Positions 1 through 9,954 of a DNA stretch of 64,000 nt are shown in pieces. Both the position numbers and the translations under genes were made by a program. Each line of letters opens with the position of its first letter. Positions within the stretch are counted from its first letter, which is position 1. This DNA is from CAVQBP01 sp963723205. Lineage in GTDB: Bacteria; Bacteroidota; Ignavibacteria; Ignavibacteriales; Ignavibacteriaceae. Under the pieces are notes generated by a model, which saw only the letters and a list, made by a program, of their open reading frames with translations, did no database searches and was not told the DNA's origin. The DNA is taken from contig CAVRQC010000047.1 in the NCBI GenBank assembly GCA_963723205.1, positions 124,001-188,000 of the forward strand. Direction: 5' to 3'.

Positions 1-599
1 AGATACCAGAATATTACAAACAATTTCAAAATACGAATGTTAAGAAACCTGATGAAGATAAAAAGAAAGATGAAATCTTACAAGAACAGCAATCGGAATC
101 AAAACAAAATTCACAGCATAAAGAAGAAACTCCAAATATTTCTCAATCTTCACAGGTAAAAGAAAAAACAATTATTTATCAGGGAAATGGTTTTTCATTA
201 AACCAATTGGAAGACTGGGAAGACAAAACTATATATACTTTAACCGGACCTGCAACAGATGGAGTTCAGCATAATATATTAATTACTGTTGATAAAGAAA
301 ATCCTTTTGATACTTTAGAAGAATATGCCGAATGGCATATAAAAACACTTGAGACTGACTTGAAAAGTTGTATGATCCTAAAGAAAGGGGAAACAAACTT
401 AACAAATGGTACAGAAGCATATGAAGCTATCTTTTCCTGGTATCCGACTGATGATTTAAGAATTTACCAGCATCAGATTTTTATCCAATTCGAGAAAGCA
501 GTTTATAAACTTACATCATCTTTTACAAAAAAAACCAGGCAAACGCTTGGGCCGCAGGTTTTAAGAATGATGTTAAGTTTTACTCGTGATCAGAAATAA
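1..599 (+). CDS. DUF1795/DcrB-like (Eag-type) protein, 5' end cut by window
   Basis: Frame 3 is open from the first bases to the TAA at 597-599, so the gene starts just before the window; the TTG at 207 is not the real start. The readable N-terminus begins IPEYYKQFQN, which matches residues 3-12 of the complete paralogue at 31335-31934, so probably only about two codons are missing. Then comes a Lys/Gln/Glu-rich linker of some 55 residues and a DUF1795 domain (from LEDWEDKTIY to LRMMLSF) that is very similar to the paralogue. DUF1795 includes the Eag chaperones that hold T6SS effectors, and also DcrB. Its position next to the T6SS operon supports a T6SS adaptor role, which is inferred. No signal peptide is visible. 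Confidence 0.8.
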   Translation, partial: IPEYYKQFQNTNVKKPDEDKKKDEILQEQQSESKQNSQHKEETPNISQSSQVKEKTIIYQGNGFSLNQLEDWEDKTIYTLTGPATDGVQHNILITVDKENPFDTLEEYAEWHIKTLETDLKSCMILKKGETNLTNGTEAYEAIFSWYPTDDLRIYQHQIFIQFEKAVYKLTSSFTKKTRQTLGPQVLRMMLSFTRDQK

Positions 600-1271
600 C
601 TCATGTAAAATTTTTTTCAGTTCTACTTGACAATATTAAACCCTTTATCTAACTTTTTATTTATATAAGTTCCCGTATTTTTTGTAAAAAATTATATAAC
701 TGATCTATAACAATGAAATTAATTTCATTCCTGTATCATATCTAAATATGCTTTAAATAATTTTGTTCAAAGAATTTGATTAATATGATTAAAGATCAAT
801 TTCTGTTGAAATGATCATTAATTATTGCCCTAGTTATTGCAATGCTTTTATAAGTATTTAAAATTTTTGTTTAAGGATTAGAAACCAAAGATAAAACCTG
901 ATTATCCTAAAAACAGGTTTGTTTTCTTAAGTTCCATTTTAAAAGAATAATTAATAATTGGTTAAAATAGTATCTGTACGATGTTACAATATTTATTGGT
1001 TTTGTTATAGTAATAGTGGAAATATTTTACCGGAATAATGATGTATAGTAGCATTTAACTAAATAAAATTAAATGATGCGGAATGATGGATTGATAAACA
1101 TTATTTAGAGATGAAATCAAAATTTTTAGAATTGCTTAGACTATAATTTCGAATTATTAAATCTTCCAAGTGCTTAGACAATTAATATAAAAAAAATTTT
1201 AGCATAATATGTGAGTGGAGTTGGCGAAGCCATGCCAAAATATATATATTTAAAAAGTATTAAATCTAAAA
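600..1271. other. Intergenic region before the T6SS operon
   Basis: About 670 AT-rich bases with no convincing ORF on either strand and no RNA gene that I recognise. A small hairpin-forming TGGCGAAGCCA lies near 1221-1231. The region probably carries the promoter of the tagH-led operon, but no promoter could be placed with confidence. Confidence 0.5.
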
Positions 1272-2444
1272 ATGATATTAAAATTATCAATAATTAAGCA
1301 ATCAAATTCCGCGATTTCAGAGCAAGTGGAATTTAACAGGTTCCCTATATTTTTAGGAAGGGATAATAGTAACCAGGTAGTGTTAGCTGACCCTTTAAAA
1401 ATTATCTCACGAAAACATTCTAAAATCATAAATACTGAGGGTATCCTGCAACTAATAGATCTAGAATCTGCCAACTTTACATATTTAAATGATATTAAAT
1501 TAATGCCTAATGAAGAAAATGCTTTGCAATCCGGTGATAAAATAAAAATCGGTGATTATGAACTCGAAGTTGAACTAGTTACACACGAAGAAATTGCGGA
1601 AGAAGATGATCAGAAGACTATGATCTTTTCCAGCCCATATGCGGAAGAAATTTCTAATATTGTCGAAAATCTTAGGATTATCTCTTCTAAGTATTCTTTG
1701 GAAGGCTCGCCTTCAAAAGAAAAAATGCTTCGTCTTTCCGTTCTACAAAACCTGATAAGTTTGGAAAAAGATGAATCAAACAAAATAATTACTGAATGCT
1801 TATCGGAAAATTTCCTGGACAAAGAATTATTTAAGGTTAATCACCTTGAAGATAAGAATGTTAACAAAAATTTTGCCGGAATCGAACAATCTAGAGTAGT
1901 CCCTTCAACAAATAAAAGTTATGAAAATAAACCTTTGGCGCAGGAATATTCTTTCAATATTCATTTTTCAAATACAATTGATGTTTTTCTGGATGTATTC
2001 ACAAAATTAATCGAAGGTTTTTTACAGTTCAGACAGGAATTTTTTGGTGTTACAAAATATTATATGCTTCCTACCGGTTCATTGGAAGAGATTAAGGAAT
2101 TCCTCTTCAATCCCGACATTTCGCCCGATGAGGAGAAAAAAAGACTGGATATGTTAAAAGATGAAGCACAAAAATTACTGGGGCATCAGATTGGTTTACT
2201 GGAAGGATATAACCTTTCGGTAACTGAAGGAAGTAAAATGCTGCTTCAGAGTTTGGACCCTAACGTTATTGAGAAAGGATTTCAGAGTAAAAAAGCCGTT
2301 GATAAGATTTTTCCGTTTGCTAATAAATCAAAAATACTAGAACTGATTAAGGAAAACTATCAAAAATATATCTCCGATCCATATTACATTGAAAAGAAAT
2401 TTTTTAGACCTTCATTTATGAGGGGATATCAGAAGAGGACGTAA
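1272..2444 (+). CDS. tagH: T6SS-associated FHA-domain protein TagH
   Basis: An N-terminal FHA domain (about residues 5-105) shows the phosphothreonine-binding signature G29-R30, S46 and H49 (ISRKH). After a variable, charged middle section, residues of about 235-390 match the C-terminal domain of TagH/Fha proteins (LPTGSLEEI..., long helices, FMRGYQKR near the end). In Proteobacteria, Fha proteins are phosphorylated by PpkA and promote T6SS assembly. A Ser/Thr kinase and PP2C phosphatase at 33-36.5 kb could form the same circuit here. It is the first gene of the T6SS block. The ATG at 1272 has no clear Shine-Dalgarno site, as is common in this group. Confidence 0.88.
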   Translation: MILKLSIIKQSNSAISEQVEFNRFPIFLGRDNSNQVVLADPLKIISRKHSKIINTEGILQLIDLESANFTYLNDIKLMPNEENALQSGDKIKIGDYELEVELVTHEEIAEEDDQKTMIFSSPYAEEISNIVENLRIISSKYSLEGSPSKEKMLRLSVLQNLISLEKDESNKIITECLSENFLDKELFKVNHLEDKNVNKNFAGIEQSRVVPSTNKSYENKPLAQEYSFNIHFSNTIDVFLDVFTKLIEGFLQFRQEFFGVTKYYMLPTGSLEEIKEFLFNPDISPDEEKKRLDMLKDEAQKLLGHQIGLLEGYNLSVTEGSKMLLQSLDPNVIEKGFQSKKAVDKIFPFANKSKILELIKENYQKYISDPYYIEKKFFRPSFMRGYQKRT

Positions 2445-2601
2445 GATCTGTCCAGCGAAGTTCAAAGAACGAAGCAGGATGGAAAATGGAAGATGTGAAA
2501 TGGAAATGCAAGATTTGCCTCTGGGAATCTTAATGTAAATGATTAGCAAAATAGTAGATTGAAAAAACTCGTCTTGAGAAAAATTTAAAAAATTCCTGTT
2601 T
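2445..2601. repeat. Intergenic imperfect palindrome, possible REP-like element
   Basis: Between tagH and tssJ, bases 2451-2477 form an interrupted palindrome of pattern CC-GC-GTTC-(3)-GAAC-GC-GG. It is followed by a purine-rich stretch with repeated GGAAAATGG-like words. It could be a REP-like intergenic element or an mRNA hairpin. Only one copy is seen in the window. Confidence 0.3.
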
Positions 2602-2634
2602 ATGAGAACAGAAACAAATATTAAAAAACAACTA

Positions 2635-3096
2635 ATGAGTAAAATCAATTTCATGAACAAATTTTATCTTGCCGTAATTTATTTTATTCCTATTATAGTA
2701 TTTGGATGCGGAAGCGGGGTTCAGTCACTCAAAGTAAATTTGAAATGTGACGGGGATTGCAATGGAAGTAACGCCATTGTTATTAGAATCTATCAATTAA
2801 AAAATGCGGATAAATTCAGCCATGCCAGTTTTGAATCATTATTAAGAAATGCCGAAGCAACTTTATCTGATGATCTTATTCCCGATTCAAAATTTGAAAT
2901 TACCCTGGTGCCGGATCAAACCTTCCAGATAAAAGATTATACTATAAAAGATGGCGCAAATTATATTGGTGTTGTTGGCGATTTTCATTCGCCGGCTAAA
3001 GACGGCTGGCTGCAGGTCATTCCTATTAATTCAGATATCGACGGAATGAAGATCTTAGTCCACCAAAATTATTTATCTGTTGAAAAAGCAGATTAA
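2635..3096 (+). CDS. tssJ: T6SS outer-membrane lipoprotein TssJ
   Basis: A hydrophobic signal segment ends in a lipobox (IVFG-C, Cys25 from this start), so this is a lipoprotein. The body matches TssJ: an IRIYQLKNADKF strand, ASFESLL, then a late basic and aromatic beta region (GVVGDFHSP). TssJ anchors the TssL-TssM complex to the outer membrane and is a mark of T6SSi, missing from the Bacteroidota-specific T6SSiii. The start is uncertain: in-frame ATGs exist at 2602, 2635 and 2653, giving Cys at residue 36, 25 or 19. None has a clear Shine-Dalgarno site; 2635 gives a normal signal length with a basic n-region. Confidence 0.85.
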   Translation: MSKINFMNKFYLAVIYFIPIIVFGCGSGVQSLKVNLKCDGDCNGSNAIVIRIYQLKNADKFSHASFESLLRNAEATLSDDLIPDSKFEITLVPDQTFQIKDYTIKDGANYIGVVGDFHSPAKDGWLQVIPINSDIDGMKILVHQNYLSVEKAD

Positions 3097-3143
3097 TAAT
3101 AAAGCCATTCATTCTTCTAAATAAAAAAAGGGAAAATTTTTTA

Positions 3144-4496
3144 ATGAAGTTACAAAGAATTGTCTGGTACGAAGGAATGAAATTAAATCCGCATCATTTC
3201 CAGCAAATTGATAGGTATAACCAATATTATATAAATTCAAGAATAAATATTCTAAATTCGAATTACTGGGGGTTGACGGAACTTGAAATTGATCTAGCTG
3301 CACTTTCAGGTGGTTCATTCAACCTGGTAAAATGTACTGGAGTAATGCCCGACGGTTTACTTTTTGATATGCCTGTTAACGATCCGTTCCCTAAAAGCAG
3401 ATCTTTTGAAGAGTTGTTTTCCGCAACCGATGAAAAAATAGATGTATATTTAACCATACCTTTAGAAAATGCTTCAGGGAATAATTGTCAAATTACTGAT
3501 GATGATGTAATCCCAAATAATTTCAGGTATAATCTTCAGAATATTGATGTCCTTGATTACAATACCGGTTCGAACATGAGAACGGTAGGAATAGTCAAAC
3601 CGAATTTTCAGTTCAAATTTGGTGATGAATCTTTGGAAGATTTCAGCCATATAAAAATTGGACAAATTAACAGGAGTGCTGATGGAAAGTATGCAATGGA
3701 TAAAAGTTTTATCGTTCCATCAATTTCCATTTCGGCTTCTGAGGTTTTATTGAATCATACACGTGAAATATTAGGAGCTTTGGTATCCAAAAGTAAAGAA
3801 TTAAGGAAACTGGCAAGCATTCACAAACCCGAGTTATCAATGACCCAGGTTGAAATACTTTTAATGCTCCAGACAGTAAATACTTATATACCCCTGCTAA
3901 ATTATTATTATTCATCAAGAAATATTCATCCCGAGACTATGTATATTTTATTCCTGAATTTAGCCGGTCAGCTTTCTACTTATTCTAATTTGGGAATTAA
4001 AACAGGAGAGTTTCCATCATACGATCATAAGCATTTAACAGAAATTTTCGGTCAGGTTACGGAGGAAATTAACTCTATGTTAAATGTTCAGAAAACAATC
4101 GAAAGAAGGGATATAATAATACCCTTGAGAAAGCAGGCAGATACCCTGTTTGTTGGACAATTATCCCCTTCTCAAATTCCAGCTCAATTTTTCATTTCAA
4201 TTATTAGTGACATTCCTGAGAAAAAAATCATAACAGAATTGCCTAAAAATATTAAAATTTCTGCATATGAAGAGATATTTGCTGTACACCAGGCAGGAAT
4301 TCAAGGTGTATCTGTTGAATATATTGCAAGGCCTCCTGTTGGGGTTCAGGTAAATGAAAAGGCTCATTATTTTAAGATCAATAAAGAAGGAAGATTTTGG
4401 GACAAAATTGTAAAGAAAAACAATATTGCTTTCTTCATTGCAGCCGAATTCAAATCTCTCCAGATAGAATTGGTTCTTCTGATGCCTGGTGACTAA
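3144..4496 (+). CDS. tssK: T6SS baseplate protein TssK
   Basis: The 450-residue protein starts with the TssK hallmark I-V-W-Y-E-G-M followed by L-x-P-x-H-F-Q-Q, and its length is normal for the family (ImpJ/VasE). TssK is the trimeric baseplate part that joins the TssEFG wedge to the TssL-TssM membrane complex in the cytoplasm. The gene follows tssJ by 47 bases and precedes tssL, the usual tssJKL order of T6SSi clusters. The ATG at 3144 follows a weak purine-rich site. Nothing abnormal is seen in the frame. Confidence 0.93.
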   Translation: MKLQRIVWYEGMKLNPHHFQQIDRYNQYYINSRINILNSNYWGLTELEIDLAALSGGSFNLVKCTGVMPDGLLFDMPVNDPFPKSRSFEELFSATDEKIDVYLTIPLENASGNNCQITDDDVIPNNFRYNLQNIDVLDYNTGSNMRTVGIVKPNFQFKFGDESLEDFSHIKIGQINRSADGKYAMDKSFIVPSISISASEVLLNHTREILGALVSKSKELRKLASIHKPELSMTQVEILLMLQTVNTYIPLLNYYYSSRNIHPETMYILFLNLAGQLSTYSNLGIKTGEFPSYDHKHLTEIFGQVTEEINSMLNVQKTIERRDIIIPLRKQADTLFVGQLSPSQIPAQFFISIISDIPEKKIITELPKNIKISAYEEIFAVHQAGIQGVSVEYIARPPVGVQVNEKAHYFKINKEGRFWDKIVKKNNIAFFIAAEFKSLQIELVLLMPGD

Positions 4497-4661
4497 ACCG
4501 AAAGTTCAGCCACTCATTATATTATATCTCATTTTATCATAAAGAAAATTTTACGCAAAATTATTGATGATAATCCTAATCCTATCCGGAAATATTAATT
4601 TTTCTCGATTATTTAATAGGAATCCATAATTACTGTGAATTTAAATTTATAAGGATTAAAA

Positions 4662-5339
4662 TTGGCAACAGAAAAGAAAACACTTGCCGACTTTGTCTCC
4701 GATTGTTTAATCTTGATACTTCAATTAAGATCGACAAACGATTATGGCGATCCGGTAATTCTTAAAAATCATATCAATGAAATGTTTAATAAATTTGAGC
4801 GTGATGCTCGAACAGCATCTATTGATAATGAAAAAATTAATCTTGCGAAATTTGCCCTCATCGCTTTTTTAGATGAGACAATTATTAGTTCTTCTTGGAA
4901 CAGAAAAGATTCCTGGCTTTCTGAACCTCTTCAATTAAAACTTTTTGAGACTTTTAATGCCGGCGAGGAATTTTTTGATCATTTAAATAAGCTGCGGCAG
5001 AGAACTTCTAGTAATAAAGATGTTCTTGAAATATTCTTTTTATGTTTAACACTTGGTTTTAAAGGTAAATACCAGCTTCAATCGCCTGAGAATTTGAGGA
5101 GGATTATTGATGATCTTAACATAGAACTGCACTCGGAAATGTATAAATTAATTGATACCATTTCTCCTAACGGTAAACCGCATGATACTTTTATAGGAAC
5201 TGCAAAAGGCAAAATACCTTTATGGATCTACCCGTTAGCTGCAGTAATAATTTGTTTGGTATTTTATATGTTAATGTCAGCGTCAGTTTCTTCTAAAGCT
5301 TCGGATGTAATTGAAATTATAAAAAGTTATTTTATTTAA
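4662..5339 (+). CDS. tssL: T6SS inner-membrane protein TssL (DotU/IcmH family)
   Basis: The 225-residue protein has the DotU cytoplasmic fold: a helical N-terminus (LADFVSDCLILILQL), the F-A-L-I-A-F-L-D-E-T core motif and LGFKGKYQL. One transmembrane segment lies near the C-terminus (about residues 186-206, PLWIYPLAAVIICLVFYML) and a short tail follows. There is no OmpA-like peptidoglycan-binding extension, so wall anchoring must come from elsewhere. The start is TTG at 4662, 4 bases after an AAGGATT site. TssL works with TssM and TssJ in the trans-envelope complex. Confidence 0.9.
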   Translation: MATEKKTLADFVSDCLILILQLRSTNDYGDPVILKNHINEMFNKFERDARTASIDNEKINLAKFALIAFLDETIISSSWNRKDSWLSEPLQLKLFETFNAGEEFFDHLNKLRQRTSSNKDVLEIFFLCLTLGFKGKYQLQSPENLRRIIDDLNIELHSEMYKLIDTISPNGKPHDTFIGTAKGKIPLWIYPLAAVIICLVFYMLMSASVSSKASDVIEIIKSYFI

Positions 5340-5438
5340 TCTTCTTCATCAGGTTAAAATCTCACTGCTTAAATATTATCTTAACAATTAATAGCATTCG
5401 GACATTCTTTAATAAAGTAAATATAAAACTTAGTTAAT

Positions 5439-8400
5439 ATGGAAAACTTTTTAAATCTGCTTAAAAAACCCAGTGCAATAGCTGCAATTACTTTTATTTT
5501 AGTCATTGTTATGCTTTATCTTCTCACTGTAGTTTTTAAAGTTGCTTTGGTATACGGGATAAGCATATCAATTTTTATCCTGCTGATTATGGTAATTATT
5601 TTGCTCTTTAGGCGGATGAGAGCCATTCAGAAATCGGGGCAGATAGAACAATCTATAAGTTCTCAGGCTGATGAACAAATGCAGAGTTTAAGTCCGGAGA
5701 AAAGAGCAGAAATAGAACAATTCAAAAAGCAGTTGGAGGCGGCAATTACCTCTCTTAAAAATTCAAAATTAGGAAAAGGGAAAAGAGGGAAAGCAGCCTT
5801 ATATGCTTTGCCATGGTATATGTTAATTGGACCTTCTGCCGCGGGAAAAACAACTGCAATACAAAATTCGGGATTGGAATTCCCTTTTGGAAAGGAAGGT
5901 TTCAGGGGTGTCGGTGGTACAAGAAATTGTGATTGGTTTTTTTCCACAAAAGCAATTTTTCTTGATACAGCAGGCAGGTATGTAACTCAATCGGAGGATA
6001 GACCTGAATGGTTTGCTTTTTTGAATATTCTGAAGAAAAACAGGAAACGAAAACCAGTAAACGGCGTTTTGGTTGCTGTAAATATTGATGAAATAATTAA
6101 TTCCGGGAAAGAACAATTATTTGAACATGCAAGAAATATCCGGCAGAGAATTGATGAACTAATTGAAAATTTGGGAGTAAATTTCCCTGTTTATTTTATT
6201 TTTACAAAATGTGATTTAATTAGTGGTTTTGTTGAATATTATAGTGATTTCAGTGAAACTGAAAGATCACAAATATGGGGCGCTACACTTACACCTCATC
6301 AGCAATTTGATCCTAATCCAAAATCTGTTTTTGAAGGTGAATTTAAAAAATTATCGGATAGATTGTTTGAAATCAGGACAGTCCGGCTTAGCGGACCGTT
6401 AAAAAGAGAACAAAGAAGTAAGGTATTTTTATTTCCGTTTCAATTTAAATCGCTTGAACAAAAACTAACATATTTAATAGGTGAAATATTCCAGCCCAAT
6501 CCTTATCAAGATAATCCTATTTTCAGAGGATTTTATTTTACCAGCGGTACTCAAGAGGGAATACCTTTGGATTTAGCAATTAGAGAAATTGCTAAACAAT
6601 TTGATTTGCCGGAAACAACTTCGGATGCTTCTGAAAAAATACTAGAGACAAAAACATATTTTATAAAAGATTTGTTGAATGAGGTTTTAATCGGCGATCA
6701 AAATTATAGTGCAGGACAAACTACAGCTGCGACCAAAAAAATAAGCTTGGCAAAAACTGTTACAATTTCTGCCTCAGCATTAGCGTTGATTCTTTTTTGT
6801 CTCTTTACATTTATTGGTTTTAACGGAAGTTCTTCTCTACTGAAAAAAATATCCGGGACTTCAGTTTCATTTAGCAAAATCAACTGGAATGGAGATTTAT
6901 TAAAAACATTTACAAAATCCGATAGTTTAAGGTCTTTAATTCTCAATATAAAAAATGGAACAGCAAATGAATCATTCATTCATTTCGGATTGGACAGAAG
7001 TAATAAAACCTATGAACCATTGGAAAAGTTATATTTCACCAAAACAGAAAATTTCTTTACCCAGAATATTTATAATGATATTGTCAAAAATTTAAATAAC
7101 TATGCTAATGGGCAGGACTATTCGGGGGGAGATATTTATAATTACCTTAAAGCCTATTTACTTTTGGGAAATGAAAGGGCAAGGCTGGATACAACACAAT
7201 TCAGATTTCTAACCAGTGAACTTTCAGGGATATTGGAATCCAGGTATTTAAATTTGTATCCTGTTGCTTCTTCTAATGAAAAAGATTCACTGAAAAAATT
7301 ATTTCATAATTATGTTTCATTTTTTGTCCCGATGTTGAAAGATAAAAATGTTTATCCTGTTAGAAATGATCACCTGCTGATCAATCTTGTTAGAAACAGA
7401 ATTAAATACAAACCGAATGCTGAAACCATTTATGCACGAATGAAACAGAACGGTTTGGTACAATTTCCGAATGATATTACACTTCAGCAGGCAATTGGCG
7501 GACAATTTTCGGTTATGATGAATACAAATTCGAAAGTTCCTTTTATTTTTACACAGGACGGATGGAAATCGTATATTAAAAATAGTATTGATGAAGAGAG
7601 CCAAAATCCCGGGAGAGATGATTGGGTTTTGGGTAAATCAGGTATTAGCACTGCAAGCAGCAGCAGCTTTAACAGCGAGGAAATGAAGAAAAATTTATTG
7701 AATTTATATGTATCTGATTTTGAAAATACATGGCTCCAATTTCTTCAAAGTATAAAATACAGCAATTTTGAATCTGTTCCCCTGGCAGCTAACAATTTAA
7801 AGTTGTTAAGCGACCCTGTAAACTCTCCATTAATATTTAATCTTGAAAGTCTTTTCCGATCAACTTCAGGTTATTACAGATATTCAGATTCAGGATTCCG
7901 CAAAGCAAAAACTTGCCGGTTCTATTTCTCCTGTCAGTTTGAATAACAAGACTTTTAATGAAGTAAGTAAATATAGAACTTTTATTAACGGTTCAAAGGG
8001 CGGAAACCCTAACAGCGATCTTAACGCAGTAATAGCTCAATATGCTTTGATAAGCGGGGTACTGGAATCTATAAAAGGAGGGCAGGATTTAACTAAAGAC
8101 TATGCGGTAAAAGTATTAAGCCAAAGGGCAATTGAACTGCCATCTGCTGTTCAAGTTATTAGAGGTGCAATATATAATGCTCCGGCTTTCGAAAATTTGT
8201 TTATTGATCCGATTAAACTTACGTGGAAATCTATTCTTTATGATGCAGGCCAATATTTAAACCTTGAGTGGAAAGCAAAAATCTCGGACACATTTAATAA
8301 AACTCTGACGAATTATTTCCCGTTTAAAAGTAATGGAAGTGACGCACCTATTCAGGATTTCAAAGATTTTTTTCGACCAGCAGATGGAATTTTATGGTCT

Positions 8401-8985
8401 TTTTTTAACACCGAATTAAGTCCGTTCATAAACAAAGAAAGATGGAGTATAAATAAATGGGAAGGTCAGGGATTAAATTTTTCAAGTGATTTTATTAATG
8501 CACTAAAGAAAGCCAACCTGATTTCAGGTATATTATTTAAAAATGGAGATATGAGTATTTCATTTAAATTGAAACCGCAATTGCCTGAATCAAGTCCTAT
8601 TTTAGGTGATAAACCAATTGTAGAACAGGTCTATCTTTATTTAGACGGACTAGAAAATTACTACAAAATGGGAGTCCCTTTTTGGACCGACTATACATGG
8701 CCCGGTAGCAAAGGCACTCCTGGTGCAAGATTGAATGTTTCTATACATGGTTATGGCACATCATACACAAAATCATACGATGGTGATTGGGCACTATTTA
8801 AATTATTTGATGATGCGACTGTTTCAAGGGGAAGCTCATCTTCACAGTATGTTTTTAATTGGCTTTTTAAAAAGCAAAACGAGTATAATATTATTGTATC
8901 TTATATTGTTAATACAAACAGCTCTAAAAATCCTTTTACAGCAAATTTATTTAGTTCTCTAAATCTCCCTGGCAAGATATACTGA
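5439..8985 (+). pseudogene. tssM: T6SS inner-membrane ATPase-like protein TssM, split by a frameshift
   Basis: TssM (IcmF family) is read in two frames: 5439-7946 and from about 7842 to 8985. The first part has two N-terminal transmembrane segments (about residues 15-58), a Walker A site GPSAAGKT (131-138), LDTAGRY (175-181) and a third membrane segment (about 440-462). The second part carries the periplasmic IcmF C-terminal domain. Near 7842 the reading ...SPLIFN joins LKVFSDQLQ in the +1 frame; removing the C at 7842 would give one protein of about 1181 residues, a normal TssM length. Either the gene is recently broken, the base is a sequencing or assembly error, or (less likely) there is programmed slippage. 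All other core genes are intact, which favours an error or a very recent mutation. Confidence 0.85.
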
Positions 8986-8999
8986 TCTGAATTTTAACT

Positions 9000-9953
9000 T
9001 TGCAAAAAAATCATAATCAAAATCCAATATTCGGTTACTTCGGTAAGCTTCCTGTATTTAATGATTTTATAAAATATAATGCCGGGAATAATGAAATATT
9101 AGTTCTGGATAAATGGCTGCAGGAAGGAATAATCTTAGCCAAACAAAAACTGAAAAGTGTTTGGAAAACGGTTTATAAAAATTCATTGCCGTTAAGATTT
9201 TTTTACCCATTTGCAGGTATTGATAAATTTATTTCGGGAATAATTTTTCCGGGCAGTGACAAAAGCGACAGAGATTTCCCGTTTATAATTTTCTTCATTT
9301 TTAAAAAGGATATTATTGATAATGTACCCTTTTATCTTTTGCCGCTTCAATTTAATAATGAATTAAATTCATTTGAATCCATATACAATGAGGTTAATGT
9401 TAATACCTCATTAGAAAATTTGAATGAACATATTAACCGGTTATCTTCCTCTTTTCCAGAAGAAACTTTAATTGAAAAATACCAGATTTTTATTGATGAT
9501 TTAACTCAAAGCGATTTCTGGGAAAGAATATTTGATCTTAATAAAGAAAAAAAATACCGTTTAATTAATAATATCTTTCATCCTGATATTAAAAATAGCA
9601 GGGTAGCGTTAAGGCTAAATTTTTACTCAGATGACAGAGATAATGTTTTCGATATCTGTTTTTTATTAAATATACTGGCAGTGTCAAAAAATGAGTTTTT
9701 TTTACCTGCAATATTCTGGACAAAAGACATCGATAATAATAATTGTTTATATATATTTCCTTCAAAACCAAATCCTTCAAACTATTTGGATATCATCTTT
9801 TCATCGGAAGATAGTGACAGGATGTTTAAATTAGAAGAAGAAAGTCCTAGAGAAGATTTCTCTTCAATAAAAGCTTTACTTAATAATAAAGAGGGAAAGT
9901 TAAAAGAATTACTACAAATTCTAAATTCCAATTTAAAATTTGGAGAACTGTAA
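9000..9953 (+). CDS. tagF: T6SS-associated protein TagF (ImpM/SciT family)
   Basis: The 317-residue protein opens with the TagF signature GYFGKLPVFNDFI, followed by the conserved LPLRFFYPF and the SDRDFPF region. TagF is a cytoplasmic post-translational regulator; in some Proteobacteria it represses the T6SS by acting on Fha/TagH. Its occurrence beside tagH, a kinase and a phosphatase therefore makes sense. The start is TTG at 9000, 14 bases after the tssM stop. The TAA at 9951-9953 is one base before the tssA ATG, so the two genes are almost certainly co-transcribed and translationally linked. Confidence 0.85.
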   Translation: MQKNHNQNPIFGYFGKLPVFNDFIKYNAGNNEILVLDKWLQEGIILAKQKLKSVWKTVYKNSLPLRFFYPFAGIDKFISGIIFPGSDKSDRDFPFIIFFIFKKDIIDNVPFYLLPLQFNNELNSFESIYNEVNVNTSLENLNEHINRLSSSFPEETLIEKYQIFIDDLTQSDFWERIFDLNKEKKYRLINNIFHPDIKNSRVALRLNFYSDDRDNVFDICFLLNILAVSKNEFFLPAIFWTKDIDNNNCLYIFPSKPNPSNYLDIIFSSEDSDRMFKLEEESPREDFSSIKALLNNKEGKLKELLQILNSNLKFGEL

Positions 9954-9954
9954 T

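Noticed and set aside
207..599. A 130-residue protein starting at the TTG at 207
   Set aside because: The frame is open to the window edge and the upstream residues match the N-terminus of the paralogue at 31335, so the gene starts before the window.
7842..7946. Programmed ribosomal frameshift in tssM
   Set aside because: There is no slippery site with stop context in the zero frame, which continues for 34 codons. A mutation or sequence error is more likely.
9940..9954. TTG at 9940 as the tssA start
   Set aside because: It lies inside tagF; ATG 9955 directly follows the tagF stop.
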